Under the pieces are notes generated by a model that was not told where the DNA came from, did no database searches, and saw nothing but the letters and a program-made list of their open reading frames with translations. Made by a program: the position numbers and the translations under genes. A DNA stretch of 42,488 nt from Pseudaquabacterium terrae (GTDB lineage Bacteria; Pseudomonadota; Gammaproteobacteria; Burkholderiales; Burkholderiaceae_C): positions 1-42,488 of the forward strand of contig NZ_JABRWJ010000023.1 of assembly GCF_013266755.1 (NCBI RefSeq). Reading direction: 5' to 3'. This document shows, piece after piece, positions 15,376-23,860 of the stretch (positions are counted from its first letter, which is position 1; the number at the start of each line of letters is the position of its first letter).

Positions 15376-15629
15376 GCGCCGCGCGCGAGCTTGGCCGCTT
15401 GCTCCTGGTCCTCCAACTCGTCCGCCAGCGCAAGCGCCTTGGTCAAGTCGACACGTGCCGAGCCCAGGTCATGGCAGGGCCAATCCGGCGCAGGTGCCTT
15501 GCCGTAACGCGGCGCCAGGCCGGCACGCACCGCGTCATTCAGCGTGACCTTGAACGGCTTGCCGCTGCGGTAGGCCGCTTCGGCCAGCAACGCCTTCACA
15601 TCCGGGTCGAGCGTGATCGTCGTGCGCAT
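15372..15629 (-). CDS. vapB: VapB-family antitoxin
   Basis: 85 residues from the ATG at 15627-15629, preceded by GTGGGGG. The N-terminus MRTTITLDPDVKALLAEAA is a ribbon-helix-helix DNA-binding domain; residues 45-85 (acidic and Lys-rich, ALADELEDQEQAAKLA) are the toxin-neutralising tail. A longer frame upstream to 15719 runs through the two palindromes and into soxB and is rejected. It should form a complex with VapC and repress its own promoter through the palindromes at 15651-15684. Confidence 0.85.
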   Translation of the reverse strand: MRTTITLDPDVKALLAEAAYRSGKPFKVTLNDAVRAGLAPRYGKAPAPDWPCHDLGSARVDLTKALALADELEDQEQAAKLARGA

Positions 15630-15650
15630 CTGTAACCCCCACTTGCTGAG

Positions 15651-15684
15651 CATCATGATGCCACAGCGTGAGGCATCATGATGC
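15651..15684. promoter_or_regulatory. Paired palindromic operators of vapBC
   Basis: The perfect 10-bp palindrome CATCATGATG occurs twice, at 15651-15660 and 15674-15683, with a centre-to-centre distance of 23 bp (about two helical turns). The second copy extends to GCATCATGATGC. They lie 22-55 bases before the vapB start and 13 bases after the soxB stop. Two ribbon-helix-helix dimers binding side by side would explain the spacing. Confidence 0.7.
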
Positions 15685-15696
15685 GCGACGTGGATT

Positions 15697-17433
15697 TCAT
15701 CCTGCCAAACCGGGATCACCCGCGACGCCGATCAACTTCGGCACGCTGATGCGGCGCGGCTTCACGCGCGGCTTCTGCTGCTTCAGCCAGGTCTCGACGA
15801 CCTCCCACACCGGCTTCCAACCCGCCGAACGCGCGGCCTCGGCCACCGGTGCCCAGCCGGCGACGCGGTAGGTCTTGTCGGCCTCGATCAACTTGCCGCT
15901 GGCCAGCCGCAGATCGGCGATGCGCTGGCCCATCGCCGCGCCCGGCGTGCAGCTGTAGGCCAGGCCGCCGGTGCGCACCATGTCGCCGCCCTGCTGGTAG
16001 TACGGGTCGGCGTTGAAGAGGTTGTCGGCGACGTCCTCCAGCACCGTCTTCAGCATCTCGCCGCGCATCTCGGTGACGGTGGCGTACGGATAGGTGATCG
16101 CCAGCTGGTCCATCAGCCGCTCGCGCGTGATGGTTTCGCCGGGCAGCAGCGTCGTGCCCCAGCGGAAGCCGGGCGACAGTGCGATGTCGGCCCCTTGCAC
16201 GTCGATCAGCGCATCGCAGATCAGCTGGTCCCAGCTGCCGTTGAAGTTGCCGCGCCGGTACAGCAGGCCCTCGGTGACGGCCAGCGGCTCGGCCAGCATC
16301 GCCGCGAACGGGCCGCGACCTTTGTCGATCAGCGCCTGCATCGCCGCATCCGGCTCGAGCTGGTTCGAGAACACCGGCAGCAGCTTGTAGCGCCAGTCGG
16401 CGAGCTTGCCGTTGCGCACCTCGAAGTCCATCACGCCGAGGAACTTGCCGTTGCTGCCGGCATTCGTCACCAGCGTCGTGCCGCCGGGGTTGCTGACGGG
16501 CAAAGCGAGCGGCACCGCGTCGTGTGTGTGGCCGCCGAGGATCGCATCGATGCCGCGCACGCGGCTGGCGAGCTTCAAGTCCACGTCCATGCCGTTGTGC
16601 GACAGCAGCACGACCAATTGCGCGCCCTTGCCGCGGACCTCGTCGACGGTCTTCTGCAGGTTGGCTTCCTCGATGCCGAAGCGCCAGTCGGCGACGAAGT
16701 AGCGCGGGTTGGCAATCGGCGTGTACGGGAAAGCCTGGCCGATGATCGCCACCGGCACGCCGTTGATCTCGCGCCAGGTGTGCGACGGGAATACCGGGTC
16801 GCCGAAGTCGGCGGTCTGCACGTTCTGCGCGATGAACTCGATGCGGCCCTTCAGATCCTTGTCGACGATCTGCTTGACGCGCTCCATGCCGTAGGTGAAT
16901 TCCCAGTGGCCGGTCATCACATCGACACCGAGTGCGAGCGCCGCGTCGACCATGTCCTGGCCTTGCGTCCACAGCGCGGTGGCCGAGCCCTGCCAGGTGT
17001 CGCCGCCGTCGAGCAGCAGCGCGCCGGGGCGGCTGGCCTTCAGGCGCTTGACCAGCGTCGCCAGGTGCGCGAAGCCGCCGACGCGGCCGTAGCGGCGCGC
17101 GGCGCGCTCGAAGTCGAGCATCGTGAAGGCATGGGCTTCGGCGCTGCCGGGCCGCAAGCCCGCGGCCTTCAGCGCCGCGTTGCCGACCAGGTGCGGCCAC
17201 TGGCCGCGCATCGCGCCGACGCCGAGGTTGACGCCGGGCTCGCGGAAGTGCAGCGGCAGCAACTGCGCATGGCAGTCGGTCATGTGCAGCAGCGAGACCT
17301 GGCCGAAGCGCGGCAGGTCGTACAGCGCGGCCTGCGCAGTCGCAGCGTCGGCCTCGGCGTGCTGGCCGAGCGCCATGCCGGCCGCCGCGGCCGCGCCCAG
17401 CACCTGCAGGAATTCGCGGCGCGCCAGGCTCAC
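15697..17433 (-). CDS. soxB: Thiosulfohydrolase SoxB
   Basis: 578 residues. A twin-arginine signal (SLARREFLQVLGAAAAAGMALG) is followed by a 5'-nucleotidase-like di-manganese domain (LLHMTDCHAQLLPLHFREP, LLDGGDTWQG, and the SoxB hallmark GHWEFTYG near residue 155, then GGHTHD) and the C-terminal substrate domain from about residue 380. SoxB hydrolyses sulfate from the cysteine-S-thiosulfonate on SoxY in the periplasm. It is the last gene of the soxCDYZAXB operon, 7 bp after soxX. Confidence 0.95.
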   Translation of the reverse strand: MSLARREFLQVLGAAAAAGMALGQHAEADAATAQAALYDLPRFGQVSLLHMTDCHAQLLPLHFREPGVNLGVGAMRGQWPHLVGNAALKAAGLRPGSAEAHAFTMLDFERAARRYGRVGGFAHLATLVKRLKASRPGALLLDGGDTWQGSATALWTQGQDMVDAALALGVDVMTGHWEFTYGMERVKQIVDKDLKGRIEFIAQNVQTADFGDPVFPSHTWREINGVPVAIIGQAFPYTPIANPRYFVADWRFGIEEANLQKTVDEVRGKGAQLVVLLSHNGMDVDLKLASRVRGIDAILGGHTHDAVPLALPVSNPGGTTLVTNAGSNGKFLGVMDFEVRNGKLADWRYKLLPVFSNQLEPDAAMQALIDKGRGPFAAMLAEPLAVTEGLLYRRGNFNGSWDQLICDALIDVQGADIALSPGFRWGTTLLPGETITRERLMDQLAITYPYATVTEMRGEMLKTVLEDVADNLFNADPYYQQGGDMVRTGGLAYSCTPGAAMGQRIADLRLASGKLIEADKTYRVAGWAPVAEAARSAGWKPVWEVVETWLKQQKPRVKPRRISVPKLIGVAGDPGLAG

Positions 17434-17440
17434 CGGACGC

Positions 17441-18091
17441 TCACTGATTGACCGGGGACTTCGGATCGAGCAGCAACGCCATCAAGTGGCGGATCTGGTC
17501 TTCATCGAGCAGCTTCGCGTGGCCGAAGCGCGGCATGTTGGAGCAGGCCGAATAGGCCTTGCTGTTCCACAGCTTGCCCCAGGTGTACTTGACGATCTCG
17601 GCGCTGGCCGGGGCGGCCGGGTCCTTGACGCCGCGGATCTTGCCGTACTGGTGCAGGCTGGGCCCGATGTTGCCGAAGGAGATTTCGGCGGGGCCGATCT
17701 GGTGGCAGTTGTAGCACATGCCCCCGTTTGCCGTGGGCTCGGCCTTGGCGTCGGACCAGGTCATGCCACGGCCGTTCTGCGCCAGCCTTTCGCCATCGCG
17801 CCAGTTGCCGATGTACTTGCCGTCGGAGGGCCACTTGACGGCGGCGAGCGACTCGGTCTCGATCTGCTTGGCGATCGCCGGCGCGGGCGGCTGGTCCGAC
17901 GAGCAGGCGCGCTGGCCGAGGTCCTGGTCGAGCCGGTCGACGCCGGCGATGCCCTGGGCGCGGAAGTCGGCCTTGTGCATCGCGGTGGTTTGCGTGTCGA
18001 GCTCGGCCGGCGACGGCAGCGTCGCGCAGCCGACCAGCACGGTGGCTGCAGCGCCGGCGGTGATTGCAAGGAGACGGTGGGTGCGGTTCAT
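17441..18091 (-). CDS. soxX: Cytochrome c SoxX, predicted lipoprotein
   Basis: 216 residues from the ATG at 18089-18091, with AAAGGTGG upstream; a GTG four codons earlier is less likely. One c-type heme site, CYNCH, near residue 126 and the distal methionine region CSNMPRFGHAKLLDEDQIRHLMALLLDP fit SoxX. The N-terminus RLLAITAGAAATVLVGCATLPSP carries a lipobox (LVGC), so this SoxX may be membrane-anchored. It pairs with SoxA to form the SoxAX oxidase that joins thiosulfate to SoxY. The spacing to soxA is 15 bp. Confidence 0.92.
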   Translation of the reverse strand: MNRTHRLLAITAGAAATVLVGCATLPSPAELDTQTTAMHKADFRAQGIAGVDRLDQDLGQRACSSDQPPAPAIAKQIETESLAAVKWPSDGKYIGNWRDGERLAQNGRGMTWSDAKAEPTANGGMCYNCHQIGPAEISFGNIGPSLHQYGKIRGVKDPAAPASAEIVKYTWGKLWNSKAYSACSNMPRFGHAKLLDEDQIRHLMALLLDPKSPVNQ

Positions 18092-18106
18092 GCGGCGGTC
18101 CACCTT

Positions 18107-18946
18107 TCAGCGCTTGATCGACGGCGCGATCGACTCCGCGCCCTTGGCATTGACGCCCATGTAGACGCCGAGCGCGACGGTCACGTCGGACGCGAAACCG
18201 GGGTACGGAAAGCGCTGCTGGCGGTAGCAGTCGTTGAGCCGCCGCTGCATCGTCCACAACTCGCCGCTGGAGACGCGGTAGGCGGGCCAGGCGGCGAAGC
18301 CGATGCCGTCGCCCGGGTTCTTCGTCAGGTTCGGCAGGTCCTGCATGCGGATGCGCTTGCCGTCCGAGTCATGGCAGGCTGCGCACGAGAAGTCCATCGG
18401 GCCGCCGCGGAAGAAGAAGGCGCGCTTGCCGAGCTCGTACATGCGCTGCTCTTCGGGATGCGCCTGCGGCAGATTGATCTTGCGGCCGCGCGATTCGGCC
18501 GAGATCCATGCGGCATAGGCTTCCAGGGTCGCCTGCTCGCCGCGGCCGAACGCCGTCTTGGCGATCTCCGCCGGGTCGAAGCCCTGCAGCTGCTGCATGC
18601 AGGTCAACAGGCGCGACTCGAGGTCCTGCACCTTCTGCGTGTCCGGGAACCAGCGCGGCAGCTGCACCCACGCGCCCTTGACGACGCCGGGGCCTTGCCC
18701 CAAGTCGCAGCGCTCGAGCGTCGCGTTCTTCGGCCCGCGCGGCGTCTTCCACAGCGCCTCGCCCTTGGCCTCGAACAGCTCGGCCGGGTTGCCTTCGGCG
18801 AGCATCGCGCGGTATTCGGCGATCGCTTCGGCGGAGGTCTTCGGTTTCGCAGCCGGTGCCGGCGTCTGCGCCTTGACCGCCAGCGCGGCGGTCAAGGCGG
18901 CAATCGTCCAGGCGGCGGCGTGCAGGGGTCTTGGCGTCGGCTTCAT
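18107..18946 (-). CDS. soxA: Cytochrome c SoxA, single-heme type
   Basis: 279 residues from the ATG at 18944-18946; a TTG at 18973 overlapping soxZ is less likely. Signal peptide to about residue 26. One heme motif, CAACH (about 188-192), and a ligand cysteine in LNDCYRQQRFP (about 240), which is persulfidated in SoxA proteins. Where triheme SoxAX enzymes have an extra CxxCH, only single cysteines remain (ERCDLG at about 80 and LLTCMQQLQGF at about 116), expected to form a disulfide. The pair is therefore the diheme SoxAX type. Confidence 0.93.
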   Translation of the reverse strand: MKPTPRPLHAAAWTIAALTAALAVKAQTPAPAAKPKTSAEAIAEYRAMLAEGNPAELFEAKGEALWKTPRGPKNATLERCDLGQGPGVVKGAWVQLPRWFPDTQKVQDLESRLLTCMQQLQGFDPAEIAKTAFGRGEQATLEAYAAWISAESRGRKINLPQAHPEEQRMYELGKRAFFFRGGPMDFSCAACHDSDGKRIRMQDLPNLTKNPGDGIGFAAWPAYRVSSGELWTMQRRLNDCYRQQRFPYPGFASDVTVALGVYMGVNAKGAESIAPSIKR

Positions 18947-18965
18947 CGGCGTCTTGGGTCCTTGG

Positions 18966-19280
18966 TCAGGCAATCACGGCTTCGTCGGTGCGCTTCTCGC
19001 CGCGATTGTCGAGCCAAGTCACGGCCACCTTGTCGCCGGCCTTCGCGCCCTTGATCGTGAACTGCAGGAACGGGTTCTTCGAGATCGCCGGGCCCCATTG
19101 CGCGCTGAACACCGGCTTGCCGTTGTGCGTCGCGCTGACTTCCTGGATGAACCAGGCCGGAATGATCTTGCCGGCCGCGTCCTTGCGCTGGCCGGTCTCC
19201 ATCTCGTGTTGCATCAGCACGCGCACGGTGGCCTTGTCGCCAGCGGCCTGGGCGCGGATGCGCATCGGATCTGCTGCCAT
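18966..19280 (-). CDS. soxZ: Sulfur carrier partner SoxZ
   Basis: 104 residues, the normal length. MRIRAQAAGDKATVRVLMQHEMETGQRKDAAGKIIPAWFIQEV is a textbook SoxZ N-terminus; the rest (NPFLQFTIKGAKAGDKVAVTWLDNRGE) completes the beta-sandwich. There is no signal peptide, because SoxZ is exported in complex with the Tat-signalled SoxY. It presents the SoxY swinging arm to the other Sox enzymes. It starts 12 bp after soxY. Confidence 0.95.
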   Translation of the reverse strand: MAADPMRIRAQAAGDKATVRVLMQHEMETGQRKDAAGKIIPAWFIQEVSATHNGKPVFSAQWGPAISKNPFLQFTIKGAKAGDKVAVTWLDNRGEKRTDEAVIA

Positions 19281-19292
19281 GTTCGTCTCTCC

Positions 19293-19751
19293 TTAGCCGC
19301 CGCAGCCGCCCAACGTGACCTTGATCTCCTTCTGGGAGAACAGCGTCCGGCCGTCGCCCATCAGCGCCACCGCGTAGACGTTCGACGACTGGCCCATCTT
19401 GACGCGCGTGGTGAAGGCCGATTCGATCGCGTCGTTGCATTCGAAGATCGCCGACAGCGCGTTCGGATTTTTCTCGACCAGCAGCAGCATGCGCTTGACG
19501 CCGGGCAACGCGGTCGCGCAGCCGACCTGCACGACGGCGCCGTTCTCGGCGATGTCGGGGCCGGTCAGCACGACGTCCTTGCTCTCGACCGGCGCGCCGG
19601 CGCCGAGCGCCTTCAGCGTATCGGCCAGGTTCTTCGCGTCGAACGCGGCCTGCGGATAGGCGGCCTGCGCCACGCCGGGCAGCAGGCCCAGGCCGGCCAA
19701 CAGGCCGGCAACGCCGGCGCTGCGTTGCAGCATCTCGCGGCGGGTTTGCAT
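19293..19751 (-). CDS. soxY: Sulfur carrier SoxY
   Basis: 152 residues from the ATG at 19749-19751 with AAGGAG upstream. Tat-like signal QTRREMLQRSAGVAGLLAGLGLLPGVAQAA, an Ig-like domain, and the essential C-terminal swinging arm GGCGG ending the protein. The arm cysteine is covalently loaded with thiosulfate and its sulfur is then oxidised stepwise by SoxAX, SoxB and SoxCD. Third gene of the operon. Confidence 0.95.
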   Translation of the reverse strand: MQTRREMLQRSAGVAGLLAGLGLLPGVAQAAYPQAAFDAKNLADTLKALGAGAPVESKDVVLTGPDIAENGAVVQVGCATALPGVKRMLLLVEKNPNALSAIFECNDAIESAFTTRVKMGQSSNVYAVALMGDGRTLFSQKEIKVTLGGCGG

Positions 19752-19798
19752 CGTCAACTCCTTGCTTCTCGTCCAACCAATGGGCGGCCGCGACCGTA

Positions 19799-20878
19799 TC
19801 ACGGCCGCGCACCACCCGCCAACCACCGGGCAATCGTTTCGGCATCACCCGCGGCCAGGCTCTGCGGCGGCATCGGGATCGAGCCCCACACACCGCTGCC
19901 GCCGGCCTGGATGCGCCCGGCCAGGTAGGCCACCGCGTCGCCGCGCCCGGCCTGGCGATGGGCGATCTCGCGGAAGGCCGGGCCGACTATTTTCTGCTCG
20001 ATGCCGTGACAGGCGATGCAACCCTGGGCCTGCAGCAGCGCGAGCACCGGTGTGCCGGCGCCGGCGGATCGACCGACGGCCGCTGCCGCGGCCGGTGCGC
20101 CGCCGGTCGCTGCCGCTGCCTGGGCTTGTCCTGCGGTCTGCATGCCGCGCTGCGGGCCGACGAGCCGGTTCTGGTCGGCCAGGTTCCCGTGTGCATTGCG
20201 CGCGTGGTCCGGGATCGCGGAGGTGATGCGCGGCGCGGTCGGCGCGCAGTCGCGCATGCAGGCGCTGCCCTGCACGTCGGGCTTCGCGCGCGCGCCCGGG
20301 TCGCTGCCGGGCCACATCGCGTGCCGGGTCGTCATGCCGTCGCGGTTCGGCAGCTTCGCCTGCACGGCGCGGATCGTGCGTTGATCGAGCACGAAGTCCT
20401 CGGCAACCACGCCGCCCAGGTGCAGCATGTAGGCCGTCACGGCATAGACCTCGTCGGTCGACAGCGTCTTCGGTGCGGTCCACGGCATCGCGCGGCGGAT
20501 GTAGTCCCACAGCGACGCCACCGTCGGCAGCTTCATCATCGTCGTGCGCGCCGGGTAGGCGGGGTCGGCCAGCGTTGCGGTGCGGCCGCGCTGGATGTCG
20601 GTGGGCGTCGTGCCGCCGATCAGCGGGTGGAAGACCTGGTTCGACTCGCCGAACACGCCATGGCACGACGCGCACTGCGCCTCCCACAGCTTCTCGCCGG
20701 CGGCGACCGAGCCGCGGCCGGCCGGCAGGCCCTTGAAGTCGGGCCGCACGTCGATGTCCCAGGCGGCGACCTCTTTCGGCGTGGCGCTGCGGCCGATGCC
20801 AGGGAAGTCGGCGGCTGCGGCGCTGCCCGCGATGGCGAGCAGCGGCACGGCCAGCGTTGCCTTACGCCAGCTGAACAT
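19799..20878 (-). CDS. soxD: Diheme cytochrome c SoxD
   Basis: 359 residues from the ATG at 20876-20878, overlapping the soxC stop by 17 bp. Signal peptide FSWRKATLAVPLLAIAGSAAAAD, heme 1 in CASCH (about residue 74), heme 2 in CIACH (about 300). A Gln/Ala-rich linker (QTAGQAQAAAATGGAPAAAAA) lies before the second domain. SoxD accepts electrons from the molybdenum subunit SoxC during sulfane-sulfur oxidation. Presence of SoxCD means thiosulfate can go fully to sulfate without sulfur globules. Confidence 0.92.
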   Translation of the reverse strand: MFSWRKATLAVPLLAIAGSAAAADFPGIGRSATPKEVAAWDIDVRPDFKGLPAGRGSVAAGEKLWEAQCASCHGVFGESNQVFHPLIGGTTPTDIQRGRTATLADPAYPARTTMMKLPTVASLWDYIRRAMPWTAPKTLSTDEVYAVTAYMLHLGGVVAEDFVLDQRTIRAVQAKLPNRDGMTTRHAMWPGSDPGARAKPDVQGSACMRDCAPTAPRITSAIPDHARNAHGNLADQNRLVGPQRGMQTAGQAQAAAATGGAPAAAAAVGRSAGAGTPVLALLQAQGCIACHGIEQKIVGPAFREIAHRQAGRGDAVAYLAGRIQAGGSGVWGSIPMPPQSLAAGDAETIARWLAGGARP

Positions 20879-22223
20879 TGCGCACCTCGCCGCTCTCCTG
20901 CACCCACCAGGTCTGGATCGCGTTGTTGTGATAGATCGAGCGCGTGCCGCGCGCCGCACGCAGCGCGCGGTAACCCGGCTGCACATGCCCCGTCGAATCG
21001 GTCGCCCGGCTCTGGATCAGCGCCGGCTGGCCGTCCCACACCCAATCGAGCGAGAAGCGCGTCAGGCACTTCGACAGCACCGGCGTCTGCAGCCGGGCTT
21101 GGCGCCATTGCCGGCCGCCATCGACCGAGACGTCGACCCGCTGCACGGCGCCGCGGCCCGACCACGCCAGGCCGCTGATGCTGTGAAATCCCTTCTGCAG
21201 CAGCACCTGGCCGCCCGAGGGCGTCGTGACCACGCTCTTGCACTCCTGCGTGCTCGAATACTGCCGATGCGTGCCATCGGGCAGCAGGTCGATGTAGTGG
21301 ATCGCCTCGTCCTTGGTGCCCCAGGGCTGATCGCCGACCTCGATGCGGCGCAGGTACTTGATCCAGCTGACGCCCTGCACGCCCGGCACCACCAGCCGCA
21401 GCGGATAGCCGTTCTCGGGCCGCAGCATCTCGCCGTTCTGGCCGTAGGCCACGAGCACCTCGCCGGACTCGACCAGCGCCATCGGCAGCGTGCGCGTCAT
21501 GCCCGAGCCGTCGGCGCCTTCGCCGAGCACGAAGCGTGCGCGCTTGAAATCGACGCCGCAGAGCTCGAGCAGCGTGCGCAGCGGCACGCCGGTGAACTCG
21601 CTGCAGCTCAGCATGCCGTGCGTGTACTGCACCGTCGGCACCGCGACGTTGCCCCACTCCATGCCGGTGTTGGCGCCGCACTCGATGAAGTGGAAGCGCG
21701 ACACCGAGGGAAGGCGCATCAGCTCGTCGAGCGTGAAGACCATCGGCCGCTTCAGCAGCTTGTCGTCCGAGCCATTGACCATCAGCCGGTGCTGCGCCGG
21801 ATCGATGTCCCACCAACCCTGGTGATGGCGCTCGAAGTGCAGCCCGCTCGGCGTGACGATGCCGAACAGTGACTGCAGCGGCGCGAAGGACACCGAGGCC
21901 TGCGGCGTCTGCGTCAGCCCGGGGCTGGGCCGGCGCTGCACGTTGGCCTCGTGCAACGAGGGTTTGCCGTAGCCGTCGCTGGCCACCGGCTTGCCGAGCC
22001 CGGTGCTGTGCGCCGGCAGTTGCAGGATCTGCGGCTCGCCGTCGGCGGGCGTCTGCGCCCGCGCCGCGCCGGCGGCGCTGGCGGCACCGGCCAGCGCGCC
22101 ACGCAGGAAGTCGCGGCGGCCGCGGCGCGCCTCGGCGAACACCGTGCGCGCACCGGCCGGATCGATGAAGTTCTCCGGCGCCTTCAACAGGCGGCCCGGG
22201 GGGGCAAGGGGGCGGTCGCTCAC
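20862..22223 (-). CDS. soxC: Sulfane dehydrogenase molybdenum subunit SoxC
   Basis: 453 residues from a GTG at 22221-22223; a TGA three codons upstream leaves this as the only plausible start, and no Shine-Dalgarno is visible before it. Tat signal RRGRRDFLRGALAGAASAAGAARAQ. Sulfite-oxidase-fold molybdopterin domain with HFIECGANTG carrying the likely Mo-binding cysteine, HGMLSCSEFTGVPL and GYPLRLVVPGVQGVSWIKYLRRIEV, then the dimerisation domain. It removes six electrons from the SoxY-bound sulfane sulfur. First gene of the operon. Confidence 0.93.
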   Translation of the reverse strand: MSDRPLAPPGRLLKAPENFIDPAGARTVFAEARRGRRDFLRGALAGAASAAGAARAQTPADGEPQILQLPAHSTGLGKPVASDGYGKPSLHEANVQRRPSPGLTQTPQASVSFAPLQSLFGIVTPSGLHFERHHQGWWDIDPAQHRLMVNGSDDKLLKRPMVFTLDELMRLPSVSRFHFIECGANTGMEWGNVAVPTVQYTHGMLSCSEFTGVPLRTLLELCGVDFKRARFVLGEGADGSGMTRTLPMALVESGEVLVAYGQNGEMLRPENGYPLRLVVPGVQGVSWIKYLRRIEVGDQPWGTKDEAIHYIDLLPDGTHRQYSSTQECKSVVTTPSGGQVLLQKGFHSISGLAWSGRGAVQRVDVSVDGGRQWRQARLQTPVLSKCLTRFSLDWVWDGQPALIQSRATDSTGHVQPGYRALRAARGTRSIYHNNAIQTWWVQESGEVRNVQLA

Positions 22224-22277
22224 GAAAATTCAAATATAAGCACACAAGGATATTAGGTTGCGCACCGCGCCGGTGCG
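22224..22277. promoter_or_regulatory. AT-rich sox promoter region with a palindrome
   Basis: Between soxC and the divergent ABC binding-protein gene there is an AT-rich island (22224-22256), unusual in this GC-rich DNA. On the minus strand it holds TATATT about 10 bases before the soxC GTG, which would give a nearly leaderless transcript, though no good -35 box is seen. Next to it is a perfect palindrome CGCACCG/CGGTGCG (22261-22267 and 22271-22277), a candidate operator. The regulator is unknown. Confidence 0.4.
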
Positions 22278-22369
22278 GGCGGTGTTAACCCGCGCCCGCC
22301 GAAGCCCGTGACTGCAGCGGCTAGCATCGCCGACGCCGATGTGACCGCGTCCCTTTCCAGGAGCCCGCC

Positions 22370-23860
22370 ATGATTCGCCGCCGCACCGCCTTGAGCCTGC
22401 CCGCCGCCGCCGTCGGCCTGACACCGCTGTGGGCCGCGGCCCAGCCGAAGAAGGAGACGCTGGTGCTGGCGATGACGCTGGAGCCGCCGGGGCTCGATCC
22501 CACCGCCGGCGCCGCCGCGGCGATCAGCGAAGTGGTGCACTACAACATCTTCGAGACGCTGACCAAGATCCTCGGCGACTCGTCGATCACGCCGCTGCTG
22601 GCCGAGAGCTGGACCGTCACGCCGGACAACAAGACCTGGGCCTTCAAGCTTCGGACGGGCGTCACGTTTCACAACGGCGAGCCGTTCAACGCCAAGACGG
22701 TCAAGTTCGCCTTCGAGCGCGCTGCCGAGGCGGGCAGCGCCAACAAGGACAAGGCGACTTTCGCCAACATCGTCAACATCGCGTTGACCGACGACTACAC
22801 CGTCGTGCTGACGCTGAAGAACCCGAACCCCGACTTCCTGTTCCAGCTCGGCCAGGCGACCGCCTCGATCGTCGAGCCGAAGAGCGTAGCGAGCAACAAC
22901 ACGCAGCCGGTCGGCACCGGGCCGTACAGGCTCGACACCTGGGCCAAGGGCTCGTCGGTGGTGCTGGCGCGCTGGGACGGCTGGCGCGACGCGAAGTCGA
23001 TCCGGATACGCCGCGTGACGATGCGCTTCATCAGCGATGCCGCGGCGCAGGTGGCGGCGATGCTGGCCGGCGACGTCGACTACTTCCCGCGTATCTCGGC
23101 GGCCAAGACGCTGGAGCAGTTCAAGCGCGACAAGCGCTTCCAGATCGTCATCAGCGGCTCGCGCGCGAAGACCATCGTCGCGATGAACAACAAGAAGAAG
23201 CCGCTCGACGACGTGCGCGTGCGCCGCGCGATCGCGATGGCCATCGACCGCAAGCAGGTCATCGAAGGTGCGGCCGATGGTTTCGGCACGCCGATCGGCA
23301 GCTTCTACGTGCCCGGTGCGCCGGGTTATATCGACCTGACCGGCGTCAACGCCTACAACCCCGAGCGTGCGAAGGCGCTGCTGAAGGAAGCCGGCGTGAT
23401 CACGCCGCTGGAGCTGTCCATGAAGCTGCCGCCGACGCCGTATTCGCGCCAGGGCGGCGAGGTGGTCGCCGCAATGCTGGCCAAGGTCGGCATCATCGCC
23501 AAGCAGGAGAACGTCGAGTGGGCGCAGTGGCTGTCGGCGGTCTACGGCCAGAAGGCCTATGACCTGACGATCATCGCGCACGTCGAGCCGCTGGACTTCG
23601 GCAACTTCGCGCGGCCGGGCTACTACTGGAACTACGAGTCGGCCAGGTTCAACGAGCTGTGGGCCAAGGTCAACGCCACCGCCGATCCGAAGCAGCGCCA
23701 CCAGTTCCTGGCCGAAGCGCAGCGCCTGGTCGCCGACGATGCGGTCGCCGCCTACCTCTACCAGCCGACCTACATCACGGTCGCCAACGCGAAGCTGCAG
23801 GGGCTGTGGAAGGACATGCCGATCTTCGCCAACGACCTGTCCGCGCTGCACTGGGCATGA
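22370..23860 (+). CDS. ABC transporter substrate-binding protein, peptide/dipeptide type
   Basis: 496 residues from the ATG at 22370 with AGGAG upstream. The N-terminus IRRRTALSLPAAAVGLTPLWAAAQ is a probable Tat/Sec signal. The SBP_bac_5 (DppA/OppA) pattern is clear: LVLAMTLEPPGLDPTAGAAAAIS, LLAESWTVTPDNKTWAFKLRTGVTFHNGEPFNAKTVKFAFERA, VGTGPYRLDTW, and RVRRAIAMAIDRKQVIEGAADGFGTPIGSF. It binds peptides, amines or other solutes in the periplasm. No permease or ATPase genes follow. Instead its stop overlaps the start of a TTC38-like gene (ATGA at 23857), so it is separated from its transporter or serves a distant one. Confidence 0.9.
   Translation: MIRRRTALSLPAAAVGLTPLWAAAQPKKETLVLAMTLEPPGLDPTAGAAAAISEVVHYNIFETLTKILGDSSITPLLAESWTVTPDNKTWAFKLRTGVTFHNGEPFNAKTVKFAFERAAEAGSANKDKATFANIVNIALTDDYTVVLTLKNPNPDFLFQLGQATASIVEPKSVASNNTQPVGTGPYRLDTWAKGSSVVLARWDGWRDAKSIRIRRVTMRFISDAAAQVAAMLAGDVDYFPRISAAKTLEQFKRDKRFQIVISGSRAKTIVAMNNKKKPLDDVRVRRAIAMAIDRKQVIEGAADGFGTPIGSFYVPGAPGYIDLTGVNAYNPERAKALLKEAGVITPLELSMKLPPTPYSRQGGEVVAAMLAKVGIIAKQENVEWAQWLSAVYGQKAYDLTIIAHVEPLDFGNFARPGYYWNYESARFNELWAKVNATADPKQRHQFLAEAQRLVADDAVAAYLYQPTYITVANAKLQGLWKDMPIFANDLSALHWA

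Noticed and set aside
15630-15719. N-terminal extension of VapB
   Set aside because: It would translate the operator palindromes and part of soxB; the ATG at 15629 has a good ribosome site and starts the ribbon-helix-helix domain.
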